A stretch of 34,345 nucleotides of DNA from an uncultured Candidatus Saccharibacteria bacterium (GCA_947097375.1 CAMURE010000001.1:1-34345), one strand, 5' to 3'; counted from the stretch's first letter, positions 6,645-15,049 are shown. Numbers and translations: made by a program. Notes: generated by a model not told the origin, from the sequence alone.

Positions 6645-6946
6645 ATTGCCGATCCTTTCATGCCACTGATGACAAAGTTAGTAATGAGAAATGCGGAGAG
6701 GATGATAACAATGCCAATGATAGTACCGAGAATAGTGTTTTTTGCCTTGGTGAGCTTGTTGGTATCACCGCCCGAATTAGCATAGTTAATACCAGCCAGC
6801 ACTAACATCAAAATTGCAATCGCCCCGGCAAAGAAATACACCGTATTGAGGATGCTACTAAGTGCATCAGTCGAGGCATTGTTTGTCGGGATACCGAGTG
6901 AGTCTGGCGATCCCAGTAATCCAGCCATAAAACGTATCAACGTCAT
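6641..6946 (-). CDS. T4SS pilin-like protein without obvious signal peptide, operon gene 3
   Basis: 101 residues, the shortest of the array. The N-terminus (MTLIRFMAGLLGSPDSLGIP) is not a clear cleavable signal. Helices ILNTVYFFAGAIAILMLVLAG and TIIGIVIILSAFLITNFVISG flank the loop NKLTKAKNT. Because the signal is missing, the topology may differ from the other pilins: it may stay as an inner-membrane subunit. It overlaps both neighbours by ATGA, implying coupled translation and fixed stoichiometry. Confidence 0.78.
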   Translation of the reverse strand: MTLIRFMAGLLGSPDSLGIPTNNASTDALSSILNTVYFFAGAIAILMLVLAGINYANSGGDTNKLTKAKNTILGTIIGIVIILSAFLITNFVISGMKGSAI

Positions 6947-7401
6947 GATCGTGGCAACCCCAATCCGTCAGCTACGATGTTCACCAATGCCACCGAGGCA
7001 ATAGCAATCACCAGGCCAATCGCCGCATTGATCACCGTCTTCATACCATTAGCCATCTGTCCTGGTTCGCCATTGCTTGTCAAGTACAAAAAGCCGCCAT
7101 ATATCACAAAGCCGACCGTCACAAAGCCCGCCAGCTGCAACAGATCCTCAACAACATTCAGTATCGCCCGCCAGATAAAGCCGTTGAGCGTGGCGTAATT
7201 GTCCGGATCGTTTTGGGCGCGCTTATCGTTATTGTCGACAATCGCTTTGAGATTACAATCCGACTTGGTCAGCCCGTCGTACCACGGCTTGAGCGTCAAG
7301 ATGTTGCCGCCACAGGCCGCGCTGGCCGGCGTTGCTTGAACCACCGACAGCATCAGTGACCCCGCGATCATCAGCCCCAGCGCGATCACAATATGCTTCA
7401 T
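6943..7401 (-). CDS. T4SS pilin-like protein with extended cysteine-containing N-domain, operon gene 2
   Basis: 152 residues. A signal peptide (through ATPASA, about residue 28) is followed by an unusually long exported N-domain with two cysteines (ACGGNILTLKPWYDGL ... SDCNLKAIVDNNDKR). Two hydrophobic helices follow (LLQLAGFVTVGFVIYGGFLYL and VINAAIGLVIAIASVALVNIV). The inter-helix loop (NGEPGQMANGMKT) is diverged from the AKNT pattern. It overlaps the gene 1 stop as TGATG. Confidence 0.78.
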   Translation of the reverse strand: MKHIVIALGLMIAGSLMLSVVQATPASAACGGNILTLKPWYDGLTKSDCNLKAIVDNNDKRAQNDPDNYATLNGFIWRAILNVVEDLLQLAGFVTVGFVIYGGFLYLTSNGEPGQMANGMKTVINAAIGLVIAIASVALVNIVADGLGLPRS

Positions 7402-7778
7402 CAGAATACCCCCCCGGGGATCAGGAAGTTGGTGATAGCTACAAAAAATGCAAATATGATGAGACCGACCGTAGTGTTAACCCAAAGTTCTTTGGCTTTT
7501 TTGATATTATCCGGACTACCACCGGCTGCAGAATAGAGAATACCACCATATATCACCGTGCCAACCGCCAGGATGCCGATACCAGCAGTCATGATCTGGA
7601 TAACCATTTTGATGATACCGAGAATAGCAGCATCACCAGTCGCGCCATTACAATTAATAATTGCTGTGTCCGCCCCACCGCATTTGCTCTGGGCAAGCGC
7701 AATATTAGTAGCCAGCACAGTACCGCACACAGCAGTTGCGAGAAGAGTGGTAGTAATGAGAATATTTCTTTTTGTCAT
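7401..7778 (-). CDS. T4SS pilin-like protein, operon gene 1
   Basis: 125 residues. A signal peptide (MTKRNILITT through NIALAQ) precedes a short mature segment with two cysteines (KCGGADTAIINCNG). Two hydrophobic helices follow (MTAGIGILAVGTVIYGG and TTVGLIIFAFFVAITNFLIPGG) with the loop NIKKAKELW. It opens the six-gene minus-strand operon from the promoter at 7798-7826. Genes 1 and 2 resemble each other (YGGxLY between the helices) more than they resemble genes 3-6. Confidence 0.8.
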   Translation of the reverse strand: MTKRNILITTTLLATAVCGTVLATNIALAQSKCGGADTAIINCNGATGDAAILGIIKMVIQIMTAGIGILAVGTVIYGGILYSAAGGSPDNIKKAKELWVNTTVGLIIFAFFVAITNFLIPGGVF

Positions 7779-7797
7779 AACGGATCTCTTACCCTAA

Positions 7798-7826
7798 ATT
7801 GTAAAATAGTGGCAGGAAAAATGCAA
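7798..7826 (-). promoter_or_regulatory. Promoter of the six-gene pilin operon
   Basis: Minus strand -35 TTGCAT (7821-7826), a 17-nt spacer and -10 TACAAT (7798-7803). The predicted start leaves a leader of about 12 nt before the ATG at 7778. It is back to back with the tRNA-Asp promoter. Confidence 0.65.
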
Positions 7827-7834
7827 ACGATTTC

Positions 7835-7863
7835 TTGAAAAAGCCATAAAAGTTTGCTATCAT
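7835..7863 (+). promoter_or_regulatory. Promoter of tRNA-Asp
   Basis: -35 TTGAAA (7835-7840), a 17-nt spacer and -10 TATCAT (7858-7863) with a TGC extension. It ends 12 nt before the first tRNA base. Confidence 0.7.
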
Positions 7864-7875
7864 ACGGAAAGTTAT

Positions 7876-7953
7876 GCGCCCGTAGTGAAGTTGGCCTATC
7901 ACGCCTCCCTGTCACGGAGGAGATCGCCGGTTCGAATCCGGTCGGGCGCGCCA
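7876..7953 (+). tRNA. tRNA-Asp(GTC)
   Basis: A 78-nt cloverleaf with acceptor GCGCCCG/CGGGCGC, D-arm GTGA/TCAC, anticodon stem CCTCC/GGAGG with loop CTGTCAC giving anticodon GTC, T-arm GCCGG-TTCGAAT-CCGGT, discriminator G and encoded CCA. Confidence 0.95.
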
Positions 7954-7976
7954 GAATGAGAATGTTATTACCTGAG

Positions 7977-8012
7977 CAGCCCATCTTTGTAGAACAAGGG
8001 CTGTTTTTGTTT
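7977..8012 (+). terminator. Rho-independent terminator after tRNA-Asp
   Basis: CAGCCC (7977-7982) pairs with GGGCTG (7998-8003) across a 15-nt loop. TTTTTGTTT follows at once. Confidence 0.75.
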
Positions 8013-8032
8013 ACGTTATTATCGTTAGGGCA

Positions 8033-8060
8033 TTGCTAAATTTACAGAATGTGTTACAAT
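8033..8060 (+). promoter_or_regulatory. Promoter of the Tat lipoprotein gene
   Basis: -35 TTGCTA (8033-8038), a 16-nt spacer and -10 TACAAT (8055-8060). The predicted transcript starts near 8067, giving a leader of about 84 nt, the longest in the window. Confidence 0.55.
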
Positions 8061-8069
8061 GATATTATT

Positions 8070-8131
8070 CAGAGTTTAACTTATCTACTCTGAGGTGGAT
8101 TAAAACTACTCTATGACTGGCCACCGGCCAG
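8070..8131 (+). promoter_or_regulatory. Structured 5' leader with two perfect hairpins
   Basis: Hairpin 1 is CAGAGT (8070-8075) with ACTCTG (8087-8092). Hairpin 2 is CTGGCC-ACC-GGCCAG (8117-8131), ending just before the SD AAAGGA (8135-8140) of the gene at 8151. An upstream 25-codon reading frame (ATG 8113 to TAG 8190) overlaps the start of that gene. No known riboswitch is recognised. Confidence 0.45.
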
Positions 8132-8150
8132 AGAAAGGACTCCAAGCGTT

Positions 8151-9158
8151 ATGGCAGGAAAACACAACCATGACCCAAGTAGTTCATTAGAAAAAGACTT
8201 ATCTCGTCGCAGTTTTCTCGAATTTCTCGGCGGCGCAGTAGCAGCCACTGCAGGCCTTGCGGCCTGTGGGCAAGAAAGTACACCTGGGCCAACCCAAACC
8301 GTAGAAGCACCCTCAACATCACCATCTACTTCACCATCAGAGTCAAAATCACCAACAGAAGTACCACGTATCAATGAGGTGGAGACCCGCCCGTGGACCG
8401 GGCTCGACACACTTGAAAAGGCAGGCTCAGAGAGAGACCCTGGGATAAAATGGTTTATGGTCAGGGAATTTATGGTAAAAAATAATCCGGGTGAAAAATT
8501 TAGTGCCTTTGGTCCCGCCAAGCCCCACGAGAGACACATGGATGTGATGACGATGCTTGCGACCCTGAGTGATCTTGTGAATGACCACAAGACATTCCCA
8601 GACACTCCGGAGGGAACCGAACGAGTCTTAAATATGATCTCGACCGCACTTGATACTATGACCATTAGTACCGGCGTAGATAAACAAAATGAGGCTCATG
8701 CTATACTATACGAGACGTTCAAAGCCTCACGAAAGATATTTAGCAATGATGCGCCCAGGGGATGCGATGACATGTGTTATGCACAACGATATGATTATCG
8801 TATAGGCGAGTATATCAGTGAAACAAGCAAGGCTTATTCTGGTAAATTTGGAGGTGCAGCTGGCGTTAATGGTGCTGTGTCTGCCATTTCTGTATTAAGA
8901 AAAAGTAAAGATGATGCACCAAAACCCCGATCGCCGGAGGAGAGTATACTTACCTTGGTATTGGTCACTCCAAGGAACACTCAGCCATTTGACCCTGATT
9001 TTCACGACAAAGACCCTAAGAATTTTTACAGATACTGTGAAAATGGCCTAATTGCACGAGTCTATATAGGTTCAGGAAGTCACCCAAACGACGGTATTCT
9101 GTTCAATGCAGACAGTAGCAAAGTGGACCCGAGGACGCTTGTCGGCATAGCAAAATAG
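8151..9158 (+). CDS. Tat-exported lipoprotein of unknown function, head of the T4SS locus
   Basis: 335 residues. The N-terminus carries a twin-arginine motif (SRRSFLEF, about residues 18-25), a hydrophobic stretch and a lipobox LAAC (Cys at about 39). It should therefore be folded in the cytoplasm, exported by Tat and lipid-anchored outside. A Thr/Pro/Ser-rich linker (about 41-65) leads to a globular C-terminal domain I do not recognise, with a few cysteines (CDDMC). AAAGGA at 8135-8140 is a good SD with 10-nt spacing, and the leader is structured. It is followed after 64 bp by the first VirB6-like gene. Tat export suggests a bound cofactor or pre-folded domain, but no cofactor motif is seen. 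Confidence 0.8.
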   Translation: MAGKHNHDPSSSLEKDLSRRSFLEFLGGAVAATAGLAACGQESTPGPTQTVEAPSTSPSTSPSESKSPTEVPRINEVETRPWTGLDTLEKAGSERDPGIKWFMVREFMVKNNPGEKFSAFGPAKPHERHMDVMTMLATLSDLVNDHKTFPDTPEGTERVLNMISTALDTMTISTGVDKQNEAHAILYETFKASRKIFSNDAPRGCDDMCYAQRYDYRIGEYISETSKAYSGKFGGAAGVNGAVSAISVLRKSKDDAPKPRSPEESILTLVLVTPRNTQPFDPDFHDKDPKNFYRYCENGLIARVYIGSGSHPNDGILFNADSSKVDPRTLVGIAK

Positions 9159-9186
9159 TTAACAGTGGTCATCCAGTGTCTCGGTC

Positions 9187-9215
9187 TTGACTCGTGCTAA
9201 GCTTATGCTTATCAT
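9187..9215 (+). promoter_or_regulatory. Promoter of the first VirB6-like gene (leaderless type)
   Basis: -35 TTGACT (9187-9192), a 17-nt spacer and -10 TATCAT (9210-9215) end 7 nt before an in-frame GTG at 9223. This rejects the in-frame TTG at 9187, which is the -35 itself. Confidence 0.7.
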
Positions 9216-9222
9216 AGGGTCA

Positions 9223-12200
9223 GTGATTACTAAAGGTAGTGTCAAACAAAAACAAAATAGGCGCTTTAGTGCGATGGTTTGTGCTGCCATTCTAATAGCG
9301 AACATCGTCACTGCTGCTATATCGCCCATAGCAAGCGCAGCGACAGTGGCCGGACTTGATAGCCCAATGCTAAGGGTATATATTGAGTCGGCCAAAAAAC
9401 GAGCAATTGCCCAGGCGATGAGAGAGTGTATTAATGAGAATCGCTATATTATGAAAAGTGCTCGACACGCCGATAATGGTGAATGGGCAGTAAATAATGA
9501 CACTATTCCCTTCGTAAGTCCACTAGTTGATCCAGAGGATGGCAAATATGGTTGTAACGAGTTGGTCGATCCAGCTGTCCAGCTGTTTGGGTTTGCCAAT
9601 AGAACCGAGATGCTCTGCAACCTCAAGCCTCGCGGCAGTAGTAATACGGGAGGTTTTCCCGAGGAAATAACCTGTGACAACATAGGAAGCTTCAAGGGAG
9701 CCTTAAAAATACCGAAAGAAAACAAAGATATTGTATACAAAATATTAGCAGAGAGAGATCGGTTTAAACTCGCAGAGGAGGATCCAGCTGTCGACTATGC
9801 TCTGGCCTATGGGTCGTTGTTGAGTACGGGCAACGCGGGGTGCCAAGCCTCCATAGTCACTGGACCAGCACCAGATATAGTAGAGTCTGCTGTTGTTAAC
9901 ACCGACGGCACAACGTCGCCAGCTAAGCTGTCAATCAAAAAGGGCGGCTCAAAAAATATGTTTCCTCACCTCAACCGACGTTTTGTTGGTGGGGCACAGA
10001 GTGATACATCACCAGCCTGTAACGAAATCGCCAATTGGATGAAACAGCTTGCCCCGGCGGCGGCAGCAAAGATGAAGACTACTGCGGAAAACTTAGCCAC
10101 AGAAATACAAAAATCAATCCGCGATGCCCTCGTCAAACAGTGCGTTGACGGCGGCGGTGACCAACAAACCTGTGAAAGTAACGTTGATAAGTGGCTGGCA
10201 TCATGCAAGGATAGGATACCCTCTAGTGGAACTGTCTCGTCTGGAGACCTTGTTAACTGTCTCGTTGAACAATCGGGTAAGTCACCTGAGGAAATCCGCA
10301 AAGCCCTTTCAACTGTTCCAGACATATCATCTGAGGAGTCTGCCGAAGGTGGTCAAGATAAAAAAACCTGTAACTCAGAAGTCCCTATCATTGGTTGGGT
10401 TATTTGTGGTATTATTCAGGGGCTAACGACTTTTGCGGACGGAATGTGGGGACTGTTTGAGTGGCTACTCCACAGTCAGCCCCTTAACTCAGATCCGGGC
10501 AACACTATATTTCAAACCTGGGGAAGACTTCGTGACGTTGCAAACACACTTTTTGCAGTTATATTTCTTATTGTCGTATTTTCCCAGGTTACCGGCATTG
10601 GCATTAGTAACTATGGGATTAAAAAGATATTACCCCGACTTATCATTATGGTCATCTTGGCCAATATATCTTTTTATCTTTTGCAAATCGGGTTTGACCT
10701 GGCGAATATCTTAGGTTCCACTCTAGATGATGTGATATCAAAATCAAGTGGTAAATCAATAAACTTTGGCTCTGCCGGAATGGTCCAGGACGTAATTACT
10801 GCTGGCGTCACATTTTCTGCGGCGGGGTTCGGTATATCTGCGGCTATTGGCGCCATCAGCCTACCAGGAATTCTGATATTTTTGGCGATCGCCCTTGTGC
10901 CCGCTGCTTTAGCCTTCTTAGCTGGTACCGTTACACTGCTTATCCGAATGGCCGTCCTACCGATTATCGCTGTCTTTGCTCCCGTGGCACTCGTTGCTTA
11001 TACCCTTCCAAACACAAAGTCACTTTTTGACCGCTGGTGGAAAACTTTTACTTCAATGCTCTTTCTCTACCCTATAGCAGCCGTTTACTACGGAGCATTG
11101 AAATTTACCGCATTCATCCTCCTAAACGATAATAGCACTAGCAACACGCTCGGACGGATTATGGGATCTCTTCTCTTGCTGTTTGGTACTGGCGTTATAA
11201 GTTGGCTTGCAATTAAATCAAATACTCTCGCTGGCAAACTCGCGGGGGCAATAAGGGGAGGGCTAAGCAAGATAACATCGCCCATACAGCAGGGAGGGCG
11301 CGAGATAGCAGGCAATAGACTTAAAGAGCACCTAGCTGGTATGCGCCATGGTGTGGGTGGTGGTATAGTTGGCAGTGCTATCCGTAGCTTTGATCGACGC
11401 AAGCGCGACCGGAAGCAGCGCATCCATCTACACGAGGATATTGCCAATCGTGAATATCTCAAGGGGTTGGCAGAAGATCCTTCACGATTAAGGGGTCTGG
11501 CCAATCGTCCAGAGGGAACGGCCCTGATTGCTGCAGCCCAGCAAGAATCACATCGTAAAGAAGTCAGCAACTTCGAGGCCGAAATGTGGAACATGGACCT
11601 TCCAGAGTTACGTCAAGAACTCACAAGGGCCGCTACAAATGGAGAAACAGCCCGCGCTCAGGCCGCACAGAACAAATTACTTCAGAGCGGATCAAAGGGT
11701 GTCGAAGCATTTAATAACGCAATTATTGATGCCGAGCATAATGGCCCTCTAGAGAGCGAGATGCGCAGCGCATTGGCAGCTAATATTCGGAGTAGCCATG
11801 CTGGTGCTATGGAGAAGGACTATGGTACGCGCGAGTGGGCCACCGGTAACGACTCAATGACCGCCTCTCAATTTATGGCTGCTAAAAATGCAGTAGAAAA
11901 AGGTGGTCTTACCGCCGAAAAGTTTGCCAACATGACCAAAGAGGCTCAGGCGAGAATGCTAGAGACTGGCAGTGCCGCCACCCTGACACCAGACCAGCGC
12001 AAAATGCTTGTCGACACTGATGGTGTATATGCCGGTAAGTTAACAAGGAATGTTCTTGACACTTTACAACAAATGCAAAATACGGAAATTAAGATTATTC
12101 ATGACAATGAAAACCAGAAGGGTGGTAAGCGACTTACTTATAGTGAGGCACGACAAGTTGCCCAACAGGGCACACCAAACCAACCAAACACGACAAATAT

Positions 12201-12327
12201 TACTAATAATAATACCCAGATATTTCAGACATCAAACGGACAGCGTGTCTTTTCTGCGGACAGCCCAGCACCAAGCTCAAACCCACAGTCAAACCAAACA
12301 AATGGCCAGAAAAACAGTAATCAATAA
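9223..12327 (+). CDS. VirB6/TrbL-like T4SS polytopic membrane protein A
   Basis: 1034 residues with the GTG start. A signal-like helix (about 14-38, ending IASAATVAG) is followed by an exported N-domain of ~340 residues with many cysteines. The polytopic core at about 385-670 includes VPIIGWVICGI, a helix ending VFSQVTGIG, the motif ISNYGIKKILPRL and several further hydrophobic helices. The tail of ~360 residues is hydrophilic and presumably cytoplasmic: basic after the last helix, then Ala/Glu/Gln-rich and finally Asn/Gln-rich. VirB6-like proteins form the inner-membrane channel of T4SS. The core is shared with the next gene. Compared with classical VirB6 (~300 residues) it is greatly extended on both sides. 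The assignment rests on topology and on VirB3/VirB4 neighbours, not on a strong motif. Confidence 0.75.
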   Translation: MITKGSVKQKQNRRFSAMVCAAILIANIVTAAISPIASAATVAGLDSPMLRVYIESAKKRAIAQAMRECINENRYIMKSARHADNGEWAVNNDTIPFVSPLVDPEDGKYGCNELVDPAVQLFGFANRTEMLCNLKPRGSSNTGGFPEEITCDNIGSFKGALKIPKENKDIVYKILAERDRFKLAEEDPAVDYALAYGSLLSTGNAGCQASIVTGPAPDIVESAVVNTDGTTSPAKLSIKKGGSKNMFPHLNRRFVGGAQSDTSPACNEIANWMKQLAPAAAAKMKTTAENLATEIQKSIRDALVKQCVDGGGDQQTCESNVDKWLASCKDRIPSSGTVSSGDLVNCLVEQSGKSPEEIRKALSTVPDISSEESAEGGQDKKTCNSEVPIIGWVICGIIQGLTTFADGMWGLFEWLLHSQPLNSDPGNTIFQTWGRLRDVANTLFAVIFLIVVFSQVTGIGISNYGIKKILPRLIIMVILANISFYLLQIGFDLANILGSTLDDVISKSSGKSINFGSAGMVQDVITAGVTFSAAGFGISAAIGAISLPGILIFLAIALVPAALAFLAGTVTLLIRMAVLPIIAVFAPVALVAYTLPNTKSLFDRWWKTFTSMLFLYPIAAVYYGALKFTAFILLNDNSTSNTLGRIMGSLLLLFGTGVISWLAIKSNTLAGKLAGAIRGGLSKITSPIQQGGREIAGNRLKEHLAGMRHGVGGGIVGSAIRSFDRRKRDRKQRIHLHEDIANREYLKGLAEDPSRLRGLANRPEGTALIAAAQQESHRKEVSNFEAEMWNMDLPELRQELTRAATNGETARAQAAQNKLLQSGSKGVEAFNNAIIDAEHNGPLESEMRSALAANIRSSHAGAMEKDYGTREWATGNDSMTASQFMAAKNAVEKGGLTAEKFANMTKEAQARMLETGSAATLTPDQRKMLVDTDGVYAGKLTRNVLDTLQQMQNTEIKIIHDNENQKGGKRLTYSEARQVAQQGTPNQPNTTNITNNNTQIFQTSNGQRVFSADSPAPSSNPQSNQTNGQKNSNQ

Positions 12328-12373
12328 AGAATGACTTAACCAGCCTTGTTTCTGTTGTTTTATTCGGTGATTC

Positions 12374-12402
12374 TTGACTTTTCTTATAAAAAATGCTAGT
12401 AT
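12374..12402 (+). promoter_or_regulatory. Promoter of the second VirB6-like gene (leaderless type)
   Basis: -35 TTGACT (12374-12379), a 17-nt spacer and -10 TAGTAT (12397-12402) end 8 nt before the ATG at 12411. The upstream in-frame ATG at 12393 lies inside the promoter and is unlikely to be used. Confidence 0.65.
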
Positions 12403-12410
12403 TAACGGCA

Positions 12411-15029
12411 ATGGTGTGGTTATATTTACGAAAGCAACCATCAGCGGGGTGGTTACGATGGTTTGGGTTATTAGCAGCAGGCCTTTTGATCAGTATTCTT
12501 TTGAGTGCTGTCGTGGTGTCAAATTATACATCAGCAGCAGATGCTACATGGAAAGATCAGGGCCTGGTCTACAATGGTAATTCATATATTGCCCTCACCG
12601 ACGAAGAGCATATTAGAAATATGGGACTTAATCCTAGTGGACATATATATGCACTCATCAAAAAAACTGGCTCAACCGAGGAGATGCAGGCCATTTATTT
12701 TCCACCCGATACTAACATGGCAACAGCATCTTCCGCTGAACTAATTAGCTATGATCTTACGCGACCAAATACTTACAGTCGAAAATCGTCTCAGACAATT
12801 TCTGTTGAGCCGGCAGGTGAACACTCCGAGACCACGACCAGTAAGTGTGGTATTGCGGACATAGGGTGGGTTGTGTGCCCAGTTACAACATTTTTGGCTC
12901 GAGGTATGGACTGGCTTTATGATGTACTTAGTGGATTCTTAGAGACGCAGCCCCTAAATGTATCCGACACCAAGGGTGGACTACGCCAAGCATGGAATAT
13001 TATGCTCAGCTTTGCCAATGCGGTATTCATTATAATGTTTTTAGTGATTATTTACTCACAGGTTACCTCATTTGGTATTAGTAACTATGGTATTAAAAAA
13101 ATGTTACCAAGATTAATTATATCTGCTCTACTGGTCAATATTTCTTATTATATTTGCGCCCTCGCTATCGACCTCTCAAATATTGCCGGGCACGGTTTCC
13201 AGGATATGTTCATCCAGATTCGCAATGCGCTTGCAACAACCGGACAAGCAGCCAACTCGGGCAAAATCTTTAGTGCGGAGGGTATAGCATCGATCGTATT
13301 GTCGGGTGCTGCCGCCGGTGGGGCGATCGCAGCGGGTGGGTATCTGGCCCTTGTGGCAACTGGAGGCGCCGCAGGGGCAGCGATTATCCTGCTTCTTCCT
13401 ATACTGCTCGGGGCGGCGCTAACACTACTTGTGGTTTTATTGGTTTTAGCCGCACGCCAAGCCCTCATTGTTATTTTAACTATTATTTCTCCTCTTGCAT
13501 TCGTGTGCTATCTGTTACCAGGAACAGAAAAGTGGTTCGAGAAGTGGCGCGAAACATTTTTAACAATGCTCATCTTTTTTCCGGCATTTTCAGCAATATT
13601 TGGCGGATCTCAATTGGCGGCAATGGTAATTTTACAAAATTCAACAACTATAGTTATGGTTATTCTGGGGTTGGCGGTACAGATCGCACCGTTAGCGCTA
13701 GCACCCCTCATACTCAAGCTTAGCGGTGGGTTACTTAACCGATTTGCCGGAATTATTAACAATCCAAATAAGGGACTTATCGACCGGACGCGCAATTTTG
13801 CACGAGAAGCGGGAGAGGGGTGGGCCAACAGACGTTCACTGGGTAAAAAAGATGGCGAGTTAAAAAAATGGAGTGTATCACGTCGGTTGGGTCGAGCAGC
13901 AAATTACAGAAAGCGAGCACGACAAGAAAAGCTAGAAAACCTCAAGAGTAGTGCTGAGCGTTCGTATATGGGCTCACGGCTACACGCCGACACCGATCGA
14001 GTTAAACGCAGCCTTGATGTGGACAGACAGACGATTGAAAAAGGCCTGGACAAAGATTGGTCTATCTATCGGCGATACAATACCGACGCTATGAACAAGG
14101 ATCTTGAGTTGCGTCGCATTACAGACGAAGCCAAGCGAAAAGAGTTGGCTCTTGAAAATAGATACATCGAGGCTCAAGCTGGACATGTGCCAGATTATGG
14201 GGCTAACAGCGATACTGAACATATAGTCCGAAATATCCAGGTTAATGCAGTAAAAATGGCTGCTGAGGGTATGCGCCAAAATAATGCCAATCGCGTAAAG
14301 AACAACCAGCAGGCTGAATATATGCTTAAAAATGATGAGCTGCAAAAACTCGCAAGTGGTATTTATGGCGATCTAGGTGTTGATGCAGCCATCGCGTCAG
14401 CTATCACTACTATGCGCCAAGAGTACGGCAAATCTGTTCAAGAAGGCGCTGAGATTATCAAGCACTTTAAGCTCTCGTCGGATCAGCTTCAGAAGCACGT
14501 TCGTGGCGAAGAGTTTACTGCACGCGACGATCATGGTAACATGAGAACCTTCAAATCAAATAATTTATTCACTCGCGAAGCGGCTATTGAGGATAGGCTC
14601 GCCTATGGCACTGTCGAGCAGGTGGCAGAAATTACAGCATTGTCTGGCAGCAGTCTTGCGGAATTCAGGGGAACTATCTCTTCATCCCTCGCCAAATCAA
14701 GCATCAAGTCGAAGGCACCTTTCTTGGGTGGTAAGCTTGTTGACGAAGTCATTCAGGGCAACATTCGATCACACAACGACCTCCTTAAATACATTGAGTC
14801 GTGGGTAGTGAAAGGTAAGTTTAAGCCGGAGGAGCTAGCGCCAATGGACGTGCAGGGTGCACAGTTGCTCACAGAGGTGGTTGAGGCGAACCTAAATAAT
14901 AGTATCACGAGTCGGGTGAAGCATGAACTTAAAAATAAAATTAACGAGGCCCTTAGTTCACCGGTACTCAGTGGCCGCATTGCTGAGAATACTCAACGCG
15001 AACTACAGCAACTTCGCAATCGCCTCTAA
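12411..15029 (+). CDS. VirB6/TrbL-like T4SS polytopic membrane protein B
   Basis: 872 residues from the ATG at 12411. An N-terminal helix (WFGLLAAGLLISILLSAVVV, about 17-36) precedes a short exported domain of ~100 residues. The polytopic core at about 140-470 includes CGIADIGWVVCPVTTFLARGMDWLYDVL in two parts, ISNYGIKKMLPRL and a Gly/Ala-rich helix cluster. A cytoplasmic-looking tail of ~400 residues is rich in Arg/Lys/Glu and predicted helical. The core aligns by eye with protein A (ISNYGIKK, LPRLII, QPLN before the first core helix), so the two are tandem paralogues with unrelated outer and inner arms. They may form a heteromeric channel. Confidence 0.75.
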   Translation: MVWLYLRKQPSAGWLRWFGLLAAGLLISILLSAVVVSNYTSAADATWKDQGLVYNGNSYIALTDEEHIRNMGLNPSGHIYALIKKTGSTEEMQAIYFPPDTNMATASSAELISYDLTRPNTYSRKSSQTISVEPAGEHSETTTSKCGIADIGWVVCPVTTFLARGMDWLYDVLSGFLETQPLNVSDTKGGLRQAWNIMLSFANAVFIIMFLVIIYSQVTSFGISNYGIKKMLPRLIISALLVNISYYICALAIDLSNIAGHGFQDMFIQIRNALATTGQAANSGKIFSAEGIASIVLSGAAAGGAIAAGGYLALVATGGAAGAAIILLLPILLGAALTLLVVLLVLAARQALIVILTIISPLAFVCYLLPGTEKWFEKWRETFLTMLIFFPAFSAIFGGSQLAAMVILQNSTTIVMVILGLAVQIAPLALAPLILKLSGGLLNRFAGIINNPNKGLIDRTRNFAREAGEGWANRRSLGKKDGELKKWSVSRRLGRAANYRKRARQEKLENLKSSAERSYMGSRLHADTDRVKRSLDVDRQTIEKGLDKDWSIYRRYNTDAMNKDLELRRITDEAKRKELALENRYIEAQAGHVPDYGANSDTEHIVRNIQVNAVKMAAEGMRQNNANRVKNNQQAEYMLKNDELQKLASGIYGDLGVDAAIASAITTMRQEYGKSVQEGAEIIKHFKLSSDQLQKHVRGEEFTARDDHGNMRTFKSNNLFTREAAIEDRLAYGTVEQVAEITALSGSSLAEFRGTISSSLAKSSIKSKAPFLGGKLVDEVIQGNIRSHNDLLKYIESWVVKGKFKPEELAPMDVQGAQLLTEVVEANLNNSITSRVKHELKNKINEALSSPVLSGRIAENTQRELQQLRNRL

Positions 15030-15035
15030 GCTTGC

Positions 15036-15041
15036 TATAAT
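15036..15041 (+). promoter_or_regulatory. Extended -10 of the prgI gene
   Basis: TATAAT preceded by TGC ends 8 nt before the ATG at 15050. A weak TTCGCA is at the -35 position (15013-15018). It suggests an internal, leaderless start within the T4SS locus. Confidence 0.55.
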
Positions 15042-15049
15042 AATACTCA

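Noticed and set aside
7332..7838. 168-codon plus-strand frame across the pilin operon
   Set aside because: It runs antisense to two signal-peptide-bearing pilin genes and through their promoter; no recognisable protein features.
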